Assembly: GCF_900108175.1 (NCBI RefSeq)
Contig: NZ_FNVO01000026.1
Span: 1 to 64,000, forward strand
Source: Thermomonospora echinospora
GTDB taxonomy: Bacteria > Actinomycetota > Actinomycetes > Streptosporangiales > Streptosporangiaceae
Reading direction: 5' to 3'
Length of the DNA stretch: 64,000 nucleotides
Within the stretch, counting starts at the first letter, position 1, and each line of letters opens with the position of its first letter. A program made the position numbers and the translations under genes. The notes beneath the pieces are model-generated. The model saw only the letters and a program-made list of their open reading frames with translations, was not told the DNA's origin and made no database searches. This document shows, piece by piece, positions 45,366 through 54,470 of the stretch.

Positions 45366-46529
45366 TCAGGACAGGCGCTCGACGAGCATCGCGATGCCCA
45401 TGCCGCCGCCGATGCACATCGTCTCCAGGCCGATCTGCTTGTCCAGCGTCTGCAGGTCGTTGATCAGGGTCGTCATGATGCGCGTGCCGGTCATGCCGAA
45501 CGGGTGTCCCAGCGCGATGGAGCCGCCGTGCGGGTTGAGCTGGTCCTCGATCGAGATCCCGAGTTCGCGCGCGATCGGCAGCACCTGCGCGGCGAAGGCC
45601 TCGTTGAGCTCGACGACGTCGACGTCGTCGATCCTCATCCCGTGACGGGCGAGCAGTTCACCGACCGCCGCGATCGGGCCCACGCCCATGATCTCGGGCG
45701 CCAGGCCGGTGACGGCCGAGCCGATGATGCGGGCCAGCGGCGTGATGCCGAGTTCCGCGGCGCGGACGTCCGACATGACGACCACCGCGGCGGCGCCGTC
45801 GTTCAGCGGGCAGGAGTTGCCCGGGGTGACCGTGCCGTCCTCGCGGAAGGCCGGCTTGAGGGCGGCGAGGCCGTCGAGGGTCGTCCCGGGGCGCGGGCAG
45901 TCATCGCGGTCGACCACCGTGCCGTCGTCGAGGGTCACCGGGGTGATCTCGCGGGCGAAGAAACCCGCCTCGATGGCGGCGGCGGCACGCCGCTGGGACA
46001 GCAGGGCGAACTCGTCCATGTCCCGGCGGGTCACGCCGTACTTCTTCGCCACGTTCTCGGCGGTCTCGCCCATCGAGATGTACATGTCGTTGATGTAGTC
46101 GTCACGGCCGCTGTCGAGGAAGCGGGGGTTCATCGCCTCCCTGTCGTAGACGCCGGGGAGCCGGCTGACGCTCTCGACGCCGGCGGCGACGAAGGCGTGC
46201 CCCTCACCGGTCGCGATCGCCTGGTGGGCCATCCGGATCGACTGCAGCGACGATCCGCACCCGCGGTTGACGGTGGTCCCCGGGACGGTGTCGGGCAGGC
46301 CGGCGAGGGCCGCCGCGTTGCGGCCCAGGTTCATCCCCTGTTCGCCGACGTGGTTTGCGGCACCCATGATCACGTCGCCGATCTCGGAACGGTCCAGGGC
46401 GGGGACCTTCCGCAGCGCGGCATCGATGATCGTGCCCGAGAGGTCGTCGGGTCGCGCCGTGACCAGTGAGCCCTTGAACGCCCGGCCGATGGGAGTGCGG
46501 GTGGCGGCGACGATGACGGCTTCTGGCAT
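45366..46529 (-). CDS. acetyl-CoA acyltransferase (thiolase)
   Basis: 387 residues. EAVIVAATRTPIGRAFKGSL at the N-terminus, nucleophilic Cys in TTVNRGCGSSLQSIRMAHQA, NEAFAAQVLPIA with catalytic His region, GGSIALGHPFGMTGTRIMTT, and CIGGGMGIAMLVE with the acid/base Cys. Cleaves 3-ketoacyl-CoA with CoA. First gene of its operon and divergent from the acyl-CoA ligase over a 105-base AT-rich promoter. Confidence 0.95.
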   Translation of the reverse strand: MPEAVIVAATRTPIGRAFKGSLVTARPDDLSGTIIDAALRKVPALDRSEIGDVIMGAANHVGEQGMNLGRNAAALAGLPDTVPGTTVNRGCGSSLQSIRMAHQAIATGEGHAFVAAGVESVSRLPGVYDREAMNPRFLDSGRDDYINDMYISMGETAENVAKKYGVTRRDMDEFALLSQRRAAAAIEAGFFAREITPVTLDDGTVVDRDDCPRPGTTLDGLAALKPAFREDGTVTPGNSCPLNDGAAAVVVMSDVRAAELGITPLARIIGSAVTGLAPEIMGVGPIAAVGELLARHGMRIDDVDVVELNEAFAAQVLPIARELGISIEDQLNPHGGSIALGHPFGMTGTRIMTTLINDLQTLDKQIGLETMCIGGGMGIAMLVERLS

Positions 46530-46560
46530 GGCGTTCTCCCGGGGTCTGGCGGTGTGACCC

Positions 46561-46590
46561 GGCTTACATTATAATAATGCTCATAGATTC
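46561..46590. promoter_or_regulatory. AT-rich divergent promoter with palindrome
   Basis: CATTAT-A-ATAATG (46567-46579), a perfect 6-1-6 palindrome, followed by CTCATAG. It sits midway between the thiolase and ligase genes in otherwise GC-rich DNA. Related AT-rich sites occur at 56.6, 58.5 and 60.35 kb. Confidence 0.6.
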
Positions 46591-46634
46591 GCAACGAGCT
46601 CTCCTGCCGGTTCGTTCGAAGCCCGAGGAGCACC

Positions 46635-48200
46635 ATGTACGACCCCACCTCGCACGCCCGGAGATGGCCCGACAAGCCGGCCGTCATCATGGGCGGCACG
46701 GGCGAGACCTTGACATTCGCCGAGCTCGACGAACGGTCGAAGCGGCTGGCGCAGTTGTTCCACGCCGAGGGCCTGCGCCCCGGCGACCATGTGGCGATCC
46801 TGATGGAGAACCACCTCCGCTACATCGAGGTCTTCTGGGCCGCGTTCCGTTCCGGTCTGTACCTGACGGCCGTCAACCACCACCTGACCCCCGGTGAAGC
46901 CGGCTACATCATCGACAACTGCGACGCGCAGGTCCTCGTGATGTCCAGGCACAAGGGCGAACTGGCCCGCGAACTCGTCGCGGTCACGCCGAAGGTGCGC
47001 CGTCGCCTGATGGTCGACGGCACCGTTCCGGAGTACGAGGCCTATGAGGAGGCCATCGCGGCCTACCCGGCCAAAGCGCTCGACGAGGAGCCGCTCGGCC
47101 GCACGATGCTGTACAGCTCCGGCAGCACCGGCCGCCCCAAGGGCGTATGGCGTCCGCTGTCGGGGCGCACCGTCCAGCAGGGCAAGGCCGCCCTCGGCCC
47201 GATCTACCAGGACCTCTACCACATGGGCCCGGACACGGTGTACCTGTCGCCGGCCCCGATCTACCACTCGGCCCCGCTGCTGTTCAGCACCGACTCGATG
47301 GCGCTCGGCGCGACCGTGGTGATCATGGAGAAGTTCGACGCCGAGGAGGCGCTCGCGCTGATCGAGAAGCACCGGGTGACCCACGCGCAGTTCGTGGCCA
47401 CCATGTTCAGCCGGATGCTGAAGCTGCCCGAGGAAGTGCGCGACAAGTACGACCTGTCGAGCCTCGAAGTGGTCATCCACGGCGCCGCTCCGTGCCCGAT
47501 CCCGGTCAAGCAGGCCATGATCGAGTGGCTGGGTCCGATCCTCGCCGAGTACTACGCCGGCACCGAGGACACCGGCGCCACGTTGATCTACTCCGACGAG
47601 TGGCTGGCCCATCCCGGTTCCGTCGGCCGCGCGATCGAGGGTTGCACGATCCACATCTGCGACGCCGACGGGCGCGAACTGCCGACCGGCGAGGTCGGCC
47701 GGATCTACTTCGAGACGTCCGACGAGGTCGCCGGCTTCCAGTACTACGGCGAGGCCGAGAAGACGGCCGGCGCGCACCACCCCGAGCATCCGAACTGGAC
47801 GGCGCTGGGCGACCTGGGGCGGGTCGACGAGGAGGGCTATCTCTACCTGGCCGACCGCGAGGCGTTCATGATCATTTCCGGTGGGGTGAACATCTACCCG
47901 CAGGAGATCGAGAACGTGCTGCTGCAGCACCCCGGCGTCGTGGACGCGGCGGTCTTCGGCGTGCCCAACGACGAGTTCGGCGAGGAGGTCAAGGCGATAG
48001 TCCAGCCCGCCGACCCCTCGACCGCCGACGACGCCTTCGCCAGGGAACTGCTGGCGCACTGTGCACAGCACCTGGCGAAGTTCAAGTGGCCGCGCTCCAT
48101 CGAGTTCCTCGAGGACTTCCCCCGCTCCCCCACCGGCAAGCTGTACAAGGCGCCGCTCCGGGAGAAGTACTGGGCCGGTCACGCCTCCCGGATCATCTGA
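46635..48200 (+). CDS. acyl-CoA synthetase (AMP-forming, FadD-like)
   Basis: 521 residues. ATP/AMP-binding loop MLYSSGSTGRPKGVWRP, adenylate motif EYYAGTEDTGATL, YLYLADREAFMIISGGVNIY with the hinge, and C-terminal RSPTGKLYKAPL with the catalytic Lys. Activates a carboxylic acid substrate to its CoA thioester. ATG preceded by GAGGAG. Resembles actinobacterial ligases of side-chain and aromatic-acid catabolism; exact substrate not predictable. Starts an operon with the SDR at 48235. Confidence 0.94.
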   Translation: MYDPTSHARRWPDKPAVIMGGTGETLTFAELDERSKRLAQLFHAEGLRPGDHVAILMENHLRYIEVFWAAFRSGLYLTAVNHHLTPGEAGYIIDNCDAQVLVMSRHKGELARELVAVTPKVRRRLMVDGTVPEYEAYEEAIAAYPAKALDEEPLGRTMLYSSGSTGRPKGVWRPLSGRTVQQGKAALGPIYQDLYHMGPDTVYLSPAPIYHSAPLLFSTDSMALGATVVIMEKFDAEEALALIEKHRVTHAQFVATMFSRMLKLPEEVRDKYDLSSLEVVIHGAAPCPIPVKQAMIEWLGPILAEYYAGTEDTGATLIYSDEWLAHPGSVGRAIEGCTIHICDADGRELPTGEVGRIYFETSDEVAGFQYYGEAEKTAGAHHPEHPNWTALGDLGRVDEEGYLYLADREAFMIISGGVNIYPQEIENVLLQHPGVVDAAVFGVPNDEFGEEVKAIVQPADPSTADDAFARELLAHCAQHLAKFKWPRSIEFLEDFPRSPTGKLYKAPLREKYWAGHASRII

Positions 48201-48234
48201 CTCCCCACACCCACTGCACTGGAGACCCACGAGC

Positions 48235-49161
48235 ATGAGCTTTGTCGATTTCGAAGGCCGGTCCGTCGTCGTCACCGGAGCCGGAGGCGGTCTCGGCCGC
48301 GAGTACGCGCTGGCGCTCGCCAGGCACGGCGCCCGGGTCGTGGTGAACGACCTCGGTGGAACCGTCGACGGCGCCGGCGGCGGGGCCGGCATGGCCGACG
48401 GCGTCGTCCGCGAGATCCGGGAGGCGGGCGGCGAGGCCGTCGCCTGCTACGACAGCGTATCCACCCCTGAGGGCGGCCAGGCGATCATCGACGCCGCGAT
48501 GGACGCCTTCGGCCAGGTGGACGCGGTGATCCATAACGCGGGCATCCTGCGCGACCGGTCCCTGTCGAACCTCTCCCCCGAGGAACTCGATGCGGTCATC
48601 GACGTGCACCTCAAGGGCGGGTTCAATGTCACGATCCCGGCCTTCAGGGTGATGAAGGCCGCCTCGTACGGGCGCATCGTGCTCACCTCGTCCTCCTCCG
48701 GCCTGCTGGGCAACTTCGGCCAGGCCAACTACGGCGCCGCCAAGACCGGCCTGGTCGGTCTGATGCACGTCGCGGCCATCGAGGGCGCCCGGTACGGAAT
48801 CCTGGCCAACTGCATCGCCCCGGGCGCACGCACCCGCATGACCGCGGGCATGCTCGGCGAGCTGGACGAACTGCTCGATCCGGCCCAGGTCGCCGCGATG
48901 GCCGTCTACCTGGCGTCTCCGCAGTGCACCCACACGCACGAGATCTACTCCGCCGGCGGCGGCCGGTTCGCCCGCTACGTGGTCGGCGTGAACGAGGGCT
49001 GGTTCACGCCGGACGGCCCGGCGAGCGCCGATGACGTCCTGATGCACCTCGACGAGATCCGCGACATTGGCACGCTCCACGTGTTCGACAGCGGCGCGGA
49101 GGAACTCGCGTTGCTCCGCCGGATGGCCGCCCAGGCGGGGGCGCTGAACCCGGCGGGTTAG
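48235..49161 (+). CDS. SDR, MFE-2/FabG4-like hydroxyacyl-CoA dehydrogenase
   Basis: 308 residues. VVVTGAGGGLGREYALALAR with VVVNDLGGTVDGAGGGAGMA is the signature of the peroxisomal-type multifunctional enzyme (17beta-HSD4-like) dehydrogenase domain. Active site: Ser in LTSSSSGLLG, NYGAAKTGL with Tyr/Lys. Oxidises a 3-hydroxyacyl-CoA in beta-oxidation. The extra C-terminal 60 residues are usual in this group. 34 bases after the ligase; a strong terminator follows. Confidence 0.93.
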   Translation: MSFVDFEGRSVVVTGAGGGLGREYALALARHGARVVVNDLGGTVDGAGGGAGMADGVVREIREAGGEAVACYDSVSTPEGGQAIIDAAMDAFGQVDAVIHNAGILRDRSLSNLSPEELDAVIDVHLKGGFNVTIPAFRVMKAASYGRIVLTSSSSGLLGNFGQANYGAAKTGLVGLMHVAAIEGARYGILANCIAPGARTRMTAGMLGELDELLDPAQVAAMAVYLASPQCTHTHEIYSAGGGRFARYVVGVNEGWFTPDGPASADDVLMHLDEIRDIGTLHVFDSGAEELALLRRMAAQAGALNPAG

Positions 49162-49170
49162 TCGCCTGTG

Positions 49171-49213
49171 ACGGCAGAGGGGCCCACCGAGTACCGGTGG
49201 GCCCCTCTGCCGT
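49171..49213. terminator. bidirectional terminator
   Basis: Perfect 19-bp stem: 49171-49189 (ACGGCAGAGGGGCCCACCG) with 49195-49213, 5-base loop. It lies between convergent genes ending at 49161 and 49230. Confidence 0.88.
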
Positions 49214-49229
49214 CCTGGTCGGACCGAGA

Positions 49230-50033
49230 TCAGTGCATGCGGCGGGCCTCGGTGGCCTGGGCTCCGGAGGTCCAGCCGCCGTCGATGGCGATCTCGGCCC
49301 CGGTGATGAACGCCGCGGCGTCCGAGGCGAGGAACGCCACGAGTTCACCCGCCTCCCAGGCCTCGCCGGGCCGCCCCAGCGGGAGCAGCGACGCCTTGGC
49401 GGCCCGCAGTTCGGGCGAGGCGAAGTCGTTCATCGGCGTGTCCATGTAACCGGGATGGATGCTGTTGACCCGGATCCGCCACGGCCCGAACTCCTGCGCG
49501 GCCGTCTTCGTCAGGCCGCGCAGGCCCCACTTGCTGGCCGTGTACGACGGATCGGGGTGCTGGTCCAGGCCGGCCACCGAGGAGACGTTGACGATCGAGC
49601 CGCCGCCGGCGTCGCGGAGGTCCGGTGCGAGCGTCTTCATGCCCAGAAAGGCGCCTTTGAGGTTGACGTCCATGACCCGCTGCCAGTCGGCTCGGCTGAT
49701 CTTGCCGATCCGCCGGTGACCGACGACCCCGGCGTTGTTCACCAGGACGTGTACGGCGCCGAAGCGGTCGAGGACCGCCCTGCGGACGGTCTGCCAGTGC
49801 GCCGGGTCGCTCACGTCCGCCGGCGTGAACGCGACCGCGGAGCCGTGCTCCTCCAGCTCTGCGGCCAGCGCGCGTCCCCGGTCGGCGTCGACGTCGACCA
49901 GGAGCACGGCACTGCCGCGGGCCGCCAGCGAGCGGGCCTGCTCGGCCCCCATGCCGCGGGCGGCGCCGGTGACCACGGCGACCTTGCCGTCCAGTGAGGT
50001 CCGCTCCAGGATGCGGCGACCGGGGTCAGGCAT
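49230..50033 (-). CDS. SDR-family dehydrogenase
   Basis: 267 residues. VAVVTGAARGMGAEQARSLA, VLVNNAGVVGHRR, NVSSVAGLDQ, SYTASKWGLRG and AEIAIDGGWTSG are all intact. Close to 3-alpha/20-beta- and 17-beta-hydroxysteroid dehydrogenase-like SDRs (GMGAEQ variant), which often act on alicyclic alcohols. ATG at 50033 after AAAGGAG; overlaps the upstream SDR stop by 8 bases. Confidence 0.92.
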   Translation of the reverse strand: MPDPGRRILERTSLDGKVAVVTGAARGMGAEQARSLAARGSAVLLVDVDADRGRALAAELEEHGSAVAFTPADVSDPAHWQTVRRAVLDRFGAVHVLVNNAGVVGHRRIGKISRADWQRVMDVNLKGAFLGMKTLAPDLRDAGGGSIVNVSSVAGLDQHPDPSYTASKWGLRGLTKTAAQEFGPWRIRVNSIHPGYMDTPMNDFASPELRAAKASLLPLGRPGEAWEAGELVAFLASDAAAFITGAEIAIDGGWTSGAQATEARRMH

Positions 50034-50826
50034 TGCGGCGCTCCTTTCGCGCGGCGACCGCCAGTTCCAGTGCGCGGTTGGCCCCACCGGCGATGAATCC
50101 GCCGTCGACGGCCAGCTCCGCGCCCGTGGTGAACGACGCCTCGTCCGAGGCCAGGTACAGCACCGCCCAGGCGATCTCTTCCGGGCTTCCCGCCCGGCGG
50201 TTGGGGTTGACCCGGACGTAGTGCTGGATCACCTCGTCGCTGATCCCGGCGAGCATCGGGGTGACGATCGTGCCCGGGTGGACGGAGTTGACCCGGATCC
50301 CGTCGTCGGCGAACTCCAGCGCCGCCACCTTGGTGACGCCGCGCAGCGCCCACTTGCTGGCGGTGTAGGCAGCGTGGTCGTACCCGGTGAGTCCCGCGAC
50401 GGAGGAGATGTTGACGATCGAGCCGCCTCCGCCGCGGGCCATGGCCGGGGCCACGGCGCGCATGCCCACCACCGGTCCCCACACGTTGATGTCGATCACC
50501 CGGTCCCAGCCGCGCAGCCCCTGGTCGAACACGCCGCGGCCGTCCCCGACGCCGGCGTTGTTGACCAGGATGTCCAGCCGGCCGAACTCGCGCTCGATCT
50601 CGTCCACGAGGGCGGACCAGCCGTCCTCGTCGGTGACGTCGAGTTCGCGGAAAAGGGCGCGGCCGCCCGCGGCCGTGATCTCGGCCGCGAGCGCCTCGCC
50701 CTGCTCGACCAGCACGTCCGCGATCACGACCGCCGCACCCTCGTTGGCGAACAGCCGGGCCTCGGCGGCGCCCTGTCCTCCCGAGGCACCGGTGATCAGT
50801 GCCACCTTGCCCGCTAGTCGCGACAT
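50026..50826 (-). CDS. SDR-family dehydrogenase
   Basis: 266 residues, full set of motifs: ALITGASGGQGAAEARLFAN, ILVNNAGVGDGRG, NISSVAGLTGYD, AYTASKWALRGVTK, ELAVDGGFIAGG. The GGQGAA loop resembles hydroxysteroid/cyclic alcohol dehydrogenases. Second of three tandem minus-strand SDRs. It differs enough from its neighbours (e.g. Gly-Gln in the nucleotide loop) to suggest different substrates. Confidence 0.92.
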   Translation of the reverse strand: MSRLAGKVALITGASGGQGAAEARLFANEGAAVVIADVLVEQGEALAAEITAAGGRALFRELDVTDEDGWSALVDEIEREFGRLDILVNNAGVGDGRGVFDQGLRGWDRVIDINVWGPVVGMRAVAPAMARGGGGSIVNISSVAGLTGYDHAAYTASKWALRGVTKVAALEFADDGIRVNSVHPGTIVTPMLAGISDEVIQHYVRVNPNRRAGSPEEIAWAVLYLASDEASFTTGAELAVDGGFIAGGANRALELAVAARKERRNA

Positions 50827-50863
50827 CTGTGCAGTACTCCTATCGTTCGCCGCTTCGAGGGCC

Positions 50864-51613
50864 TCAGGAGACCAGGTAGGTGCCGCCGTCGACGGACACC
50901 ACCTGGCCGGTCAGGTAGCTGGCCCCCTCCGAGAGCAGGAATCCGAAGGTGGGCGCCATCTCCTCGGCCATCGCGAACCGGCCGAGGGCGATCTTGGCCA
51001 AATACGTCTTGGCGAACTTCGGATCGTTCATGATGGTGCGGGTCATCTTGGTCGCGGCGGACGGGGCCACGGCGTTGACCCGGATCCCGTACCGGCCGAG
51101 CTCCTTGGCCGCCGACTTGGTCATCGCGGTGATCGCACCTTTGGCGGCCGAGTAGTTGATCTGCCCGATCGTGCCGCCGAGGCCGGCCAGGGAGGTCACG
51201 TTGACGATCACGCCGGCCGTGCCGGTCGCGACCATCCGGCGGGCGGCCTCGCGGATTCCCAGGAACGTGCCCCGGGCGTGCACGGACATGACGTCGTCGA
51301 AGGCGTCGGCCTCCATCTTGATCAGCATCGCCGGGCGGGTGTTCCCGGCGTTGTTGATCCAGGCGGTCAGCGGGCCGAGCTCGGACTCCGCCACCTCGCC
51401 GATGCGTTTGACGTCGCTCTCGCAGGAGACGTCGGCGCGCACCCCGATGACACGGTGCCCGGCCTCGGTCAGTTCTGATGCGGCCCGTTGCGACGCCTCC
51501 TCGTCGATGTCGGCGACGCACACGCTCCACCCCTCGGCGGCCAGGTGATTGACGATCGTGCGGCCGATCCCGTCACCGCCGCCGGTGACGACCACCACCT
51601 TGGGCTCGCTCAT
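50864..51613 (-). CDS. SDR-family oxidoreductase (FabG-like)
   Basis: 249 residues. VVVVTGGGDGIGRTIVNHLA, WINNAGNTRP, NVTSLAGLGG, NYSAAKGAITAMTK, VSVDGGTYLV; the Ser of the active site is in the SLAG segment. Nearest to 3-oxoacyl-ACP/CoA reductases. ATG at 51613 after GAGAAGGAGAAG; the longer frame lacks a ribosome site. First of the three-SDR group and 41 bases after the LivM-LivG gene, so likely one transcript with the importer. Confidence 0.92.
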   Translation of the reverse strand: MSEPKVVVVTGGGDGIGRTIVNHLAAEGWSVCVADIDEEASQRAASELTEAGHRVIGVRADVSCESDVKRIGEVAESELGPLTAWINNAGNTRPAMLIKMEADAFDDVMSVHARGTFLGIREAARRMVATGTAGVIVNVTSLAGLGGTIGQINYSAAKGAITAMTKSAAKELGRYGIRVNAVAPSAATKMTRTIMNDPKFAKTYLAKIALGRFAMAEEMAPTFGFLLSEGASYLTGQVVSVDGGTYLVS

Positions 51614-51654
51614 GACGTCTTCTTCTCCTTCTCGTTCATCAAGGGGGTACGGGC

Positions 51655-53436
51655 TCACACCGTCTGCCCGAAGTAGATCGCGGTCAGTGCCGGATCGTTC
51701 ATGACTTCCTCGGGCGTGCCCTCGGTGAGCAGCCGCCCGCGGTCGAGGAACATCACCCAGGAGGCGACCTCCCGGACGACCTGCATGCTGTGCTCGACGA
51801 TGCAGATGGACGTACCGTCGGCGACCATCCGCTGCAGGAGCGCCGAGAGCCGGGCGCGGGCGCTCTGGTCGAGGCCGGACATCGGCTCGTCGAGCAGGTA
51901 ACAGCTGGCCCCGGTCGCCAGCAGGCGTCCCATCATGAGCATCTTCTGCTCGGCGTAGGACAGGTCACCGGCCAGCGAGTGCCGCTTCTCGTGGAGACCG
52001 AGGCTTCGGAGCATCTGCTCGGCGCGCTCCTCCTCGGCCTCCCCTCGGTTACGGAAGGACGCCGGGGAGAACTGTGCGATGAGCGTCTCCTTGCGGATGT
52101 CCGTGGTCGCGACGTGGATGTTCTCCTGCACGGTCATGTTCTCGAAGAGGCGGACCTCCTGGAAGGAGCGCACGACGCCGAGCTGTGCCCGCCGCTCGAT
52201 GCTGAGCGCGGAGATGTCCTGGTCTCCATAAAAGGTTCGCCCGGTGTCGGCCTTCAGCGCCCCGCTGAGCAGGTTGAAGACCGTCGTCTTGCCCGCCCCG
52301 TTCGGGCCCACCAGGGCGGTGATCTGACCCGGGCGGATCGACAGCGTGACGTCGTCGACCGCCTTGAGCCCGCCGAAGGAGATGCCGATGCCCTCGCAGC
52401 GCAGGGTCTTGGCGCGCTCGGCCATCGTGCCGCCGTCCTCCCGCGGCAGGGCCGCGAACAGGCTCGACGCGTCCTCAGGCACGGTCTGCGGCTCCGCCGC
52501 CGGCCCAGGCTCACCGTCGCCTCGGCGCCCCGCCCGGGCCGCCTTGCGCCGGGCGGCCCGTTCGGCCTCCTCCACGGCGCCGCGGCCGAGGATCCCCTGG
52601 GGGCGGTAGATCAGCAGCAGCAGGACGACCGTGGTGTAGATGATGCCGTTGATCGGGCCGGCGACCGAGTCCGGGATGTCGGCGAAGCTCAGGGCCTCCG
52701 GGAGCGCCAGCACGACGGCGGCGCCGACGAAGGGGCCCCAGTACGCGGCCAGGCCGCCGATGATGGTGATCGACAGAATCTCCACCGAGCGGTCGACGGT
52801 GAACTCGGCGGGGCTGATGTACAGGGTGTGAGTGGCGTACAGGCCACCGGCGACGCCGGCGATCGCCGAGCTGAAGGCGAAGACCGTGACCTTGGTCCAC
52901 AGCGCGCGCTTGCCGAGCGAGCGCGCGGCCGGGACGTCCTCGCGCAGCGCCTTCAGCAGCCGGCCGTAGGGTGAGCGCACGACCCGCCAGCACAGCACGG
53001 CGAGCACGGCACAGACGATCCACGCCAGGATCGCGACCTTGAAGTTGTCGTCGAACTGGTAGCCCATGATCGTCGGGCGGGGGATGCCGGAGATGCCGGC
53101 CGAGCGGCCGGTCAGCTCGAGGTTGTTGAACAGCTCCACGAGTGCCACCTGCGTGGCGATCGTCACGATGAACAGGAACTCGTCGGACAACCGCCCGGCG
53201 GCGTAGCCGACGATCAGGCTCATCAGCCCGGCCAGGGCGGCGCCGACGCCCACGGCCGGCAGGAACTCCAGGTGGTAGTCCTTGATCAAGATGGCGGTGG
53301 CGTAGGCGCCGACGCCGAAGAATCCCCCGTGCGAGACCGACAGCAGCCCGCCGTAGCCGAGCAACAGGTTGAACGAGATGCCCAGGATGATGAAGATGGG
53401 CAACAGGCCCAGCAGGCTGATCAGGTAGTAGCCCAT
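51655..53436 (-). CDS. branched-chain-type ABC importer: LivM permease fused to LivG ATPase
   Basis: 593 residues. 1 to about 290: LivM permease with SLLGLLPIFIILGISFNLLL, GYGGLLSVSHGGFFGVGAYA and about eight helices. A charged linker (290-345, rich in Arg/Ala/Glu) leads to the LivG ATPase: ITALVGPNGAGKTTVFNLLS, DLSYAEQKMLMMGRLLATGA, CYLLDEPMSGLD, and the C-terminal family tail GTPEEVMNDPALTAIYFGQ. The transporter family imports branched amino acids but also aromatic and steroid-derived acids. The operon also encodes LivH, the binding protein and LivF. Confidence 0.94.
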   Translation of the reverse strand: MGYYLISLLGLLPIFIILGISFNLLLGYGGLLSVSHGGFFGVGAYATAILIKDYHLEFLPAVGVGAALAGLMSLIVGYAAGRLSDEFLFIVTIATQVALVELFNNLELTGRSAGISGIPRPTIMGYQFDDNFKVAILAWIVCAVLAVLCWRVVRSPYGRLLKALREDVPAARSLGKRALWTKVTVFAFSSAIAGVAGGLYATHTLYISPAEFTVDRSVEILSITIIGGLAAYWGPFVGAAVVLALPEALSFADIPDSVAGPINGIIYTTVVLLLLIYRPQGILGRGAVEEAERAARRKAARAGRRGDGEPGPAAEPQTVPEDASSLFAALPREDGGTMAERAKTLRCEGIGISFGGLKAVDDVTLSIRPGQITALVGPNGAGKTTVFNLLSGALKADTGRTFYGDQDISALSIERRAQLGVVRSFQEVRLFENMTVQENIHVATTDIRKETLIAQFSPASFRNRGEAEEERAEQMLRSLGLHEKRHSLAGDLSYAEQKMLMMGRLLATGASCYLLDEPMSGLDQSARARLSALLQRMVADGTSICIVEHSMQVVREVASWVMFLDRGRLLTEGTPEEVMNDPALTAIYFGQTV

Positions 53437-53465
53437 GGCTAGCTCATATCTCCACGTCTGCGTGG

Positions 53466-54392
53466 TCAGGCGGTCGTCGGCGTAGCCACGGCCACGGCGG
53501 ACTTGCGGGACTTACGTGGCTTGCGCTTGTTGCCCACCAGACCGGTCGGGCGGAAGATGACGAAGGCGAGCGCCACGATGAACAGGACGAACTCGCCCCA
53601 CTCGGTGGGCAGCCAGAACGGCGGGAGCGCCTCGGTCAAGCCGACCAGGACGCCGCCGATGAGAGCGCCGCTCATGCGCCCCATGCCACCGATCGTCAGG
53701 GCGATCACGGCCTTCAGCAGTAGGTCGAACCCCATGCTCGGGTGGATCGGCGCCTTGAGCGACAGCAGCACGGCCGCCGGCACGACGAGCACCGACCCCA
53801 GGATCATGGACCGCAGGAACACCCGGTCGAGGTCGATCGCCAGGGCCCTGGCGCGCTCGGGGTTGTCTCCCACCGCCCTGAACTCCAGCCCCGGACGGGT
53901 CCGGGTGAGGAACCAGTGCATCAGGGCGAAGATCAGCAGGCTCATGACCAGGACACTGAGGTCATAGGCCTCCAGCCGCAGCCCGAGCACCGTGGTGGAC
54001 CACGCGAACCACTCGGGCGCCTTGACCGCCACCACTCCGGCGCCCCACACCAGTTCGATCACGTACTGGGTGAACGCCACCAGGAGGAGCGAGGCGACCA
54101 GCACGACCGTCGGGTCGGCGTTGCGTCTGGCCAACGGCCGGTACACGAGGTACTGCATCCCCGTCGCGGCGGCGGTGGCCGCGAGCATCGCTCCGAGGAA
54201 GGCGACGGCCAGCGGGAGTTCGTAGGTCGTCCCCAGTGTCAGGAAGGCGTAGGCGGAGAGCACGAAGGTCGCTCCCTGGGCCACATGGAACACCTTGTTG
54301 ACAGCGAGGATCAGGCTCAGACCGTACGCGAACAGTCCGTACAACAGGCCCATCACCAGGCCCGTCTTGATGAGCACGATCAGGAGGTCCAT
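53466..54392 (-). CDS. livH: ABC permease LivH-like
   Basis: 308 residues, ATG at 54392 after GAGAGAGG. LLYGLFAYGLSLILAVNKVF with HVAQGATFVLSAYAFL, the loop RARALAIDLDRVFLRSMILG, ALTIGGMGRMSGALIGGVLV and a Lys/Arg-rich tail. Eight helices. Pairs with the LivM half of the fused protein. Confidence 0.93.
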   Translation of the reverse strand: MDLLIVLIKTGLVMGLLYGLFAYGLSLILAVNKVFHVAQGATFVLSAYAFLTLGTTYELPLAVAFLGAMLAATAAATGMQYLVYRPLARRNADPTVVLVASLLLVAFTQYVIELVWGAGVVAVKAPEWFAWSTTVLGLRLEAYDLSVLVMSLLIFALMHWFLTRTRPGLEFRAVGDNPERARALAIDLDRVFLRSMILGSVLVVPAAVLLSLKAPIHPSMGFDLLLKAVIALTIGGMGRMSGALIGGVLVGLTEALPPFWLPTEWGEFVLFIVALAFVIFRPTGLVGNKRKPRKSRKSAVAVATPTTA

Positions 54393-54470
54393 GGTTCGGC
54401 CTCTCTCGTCAGACGGTGGGGGCGGCCCGCGCCGCGCCACGGCGGCGCGGCGCGGGCATGGTCGAGCGGC

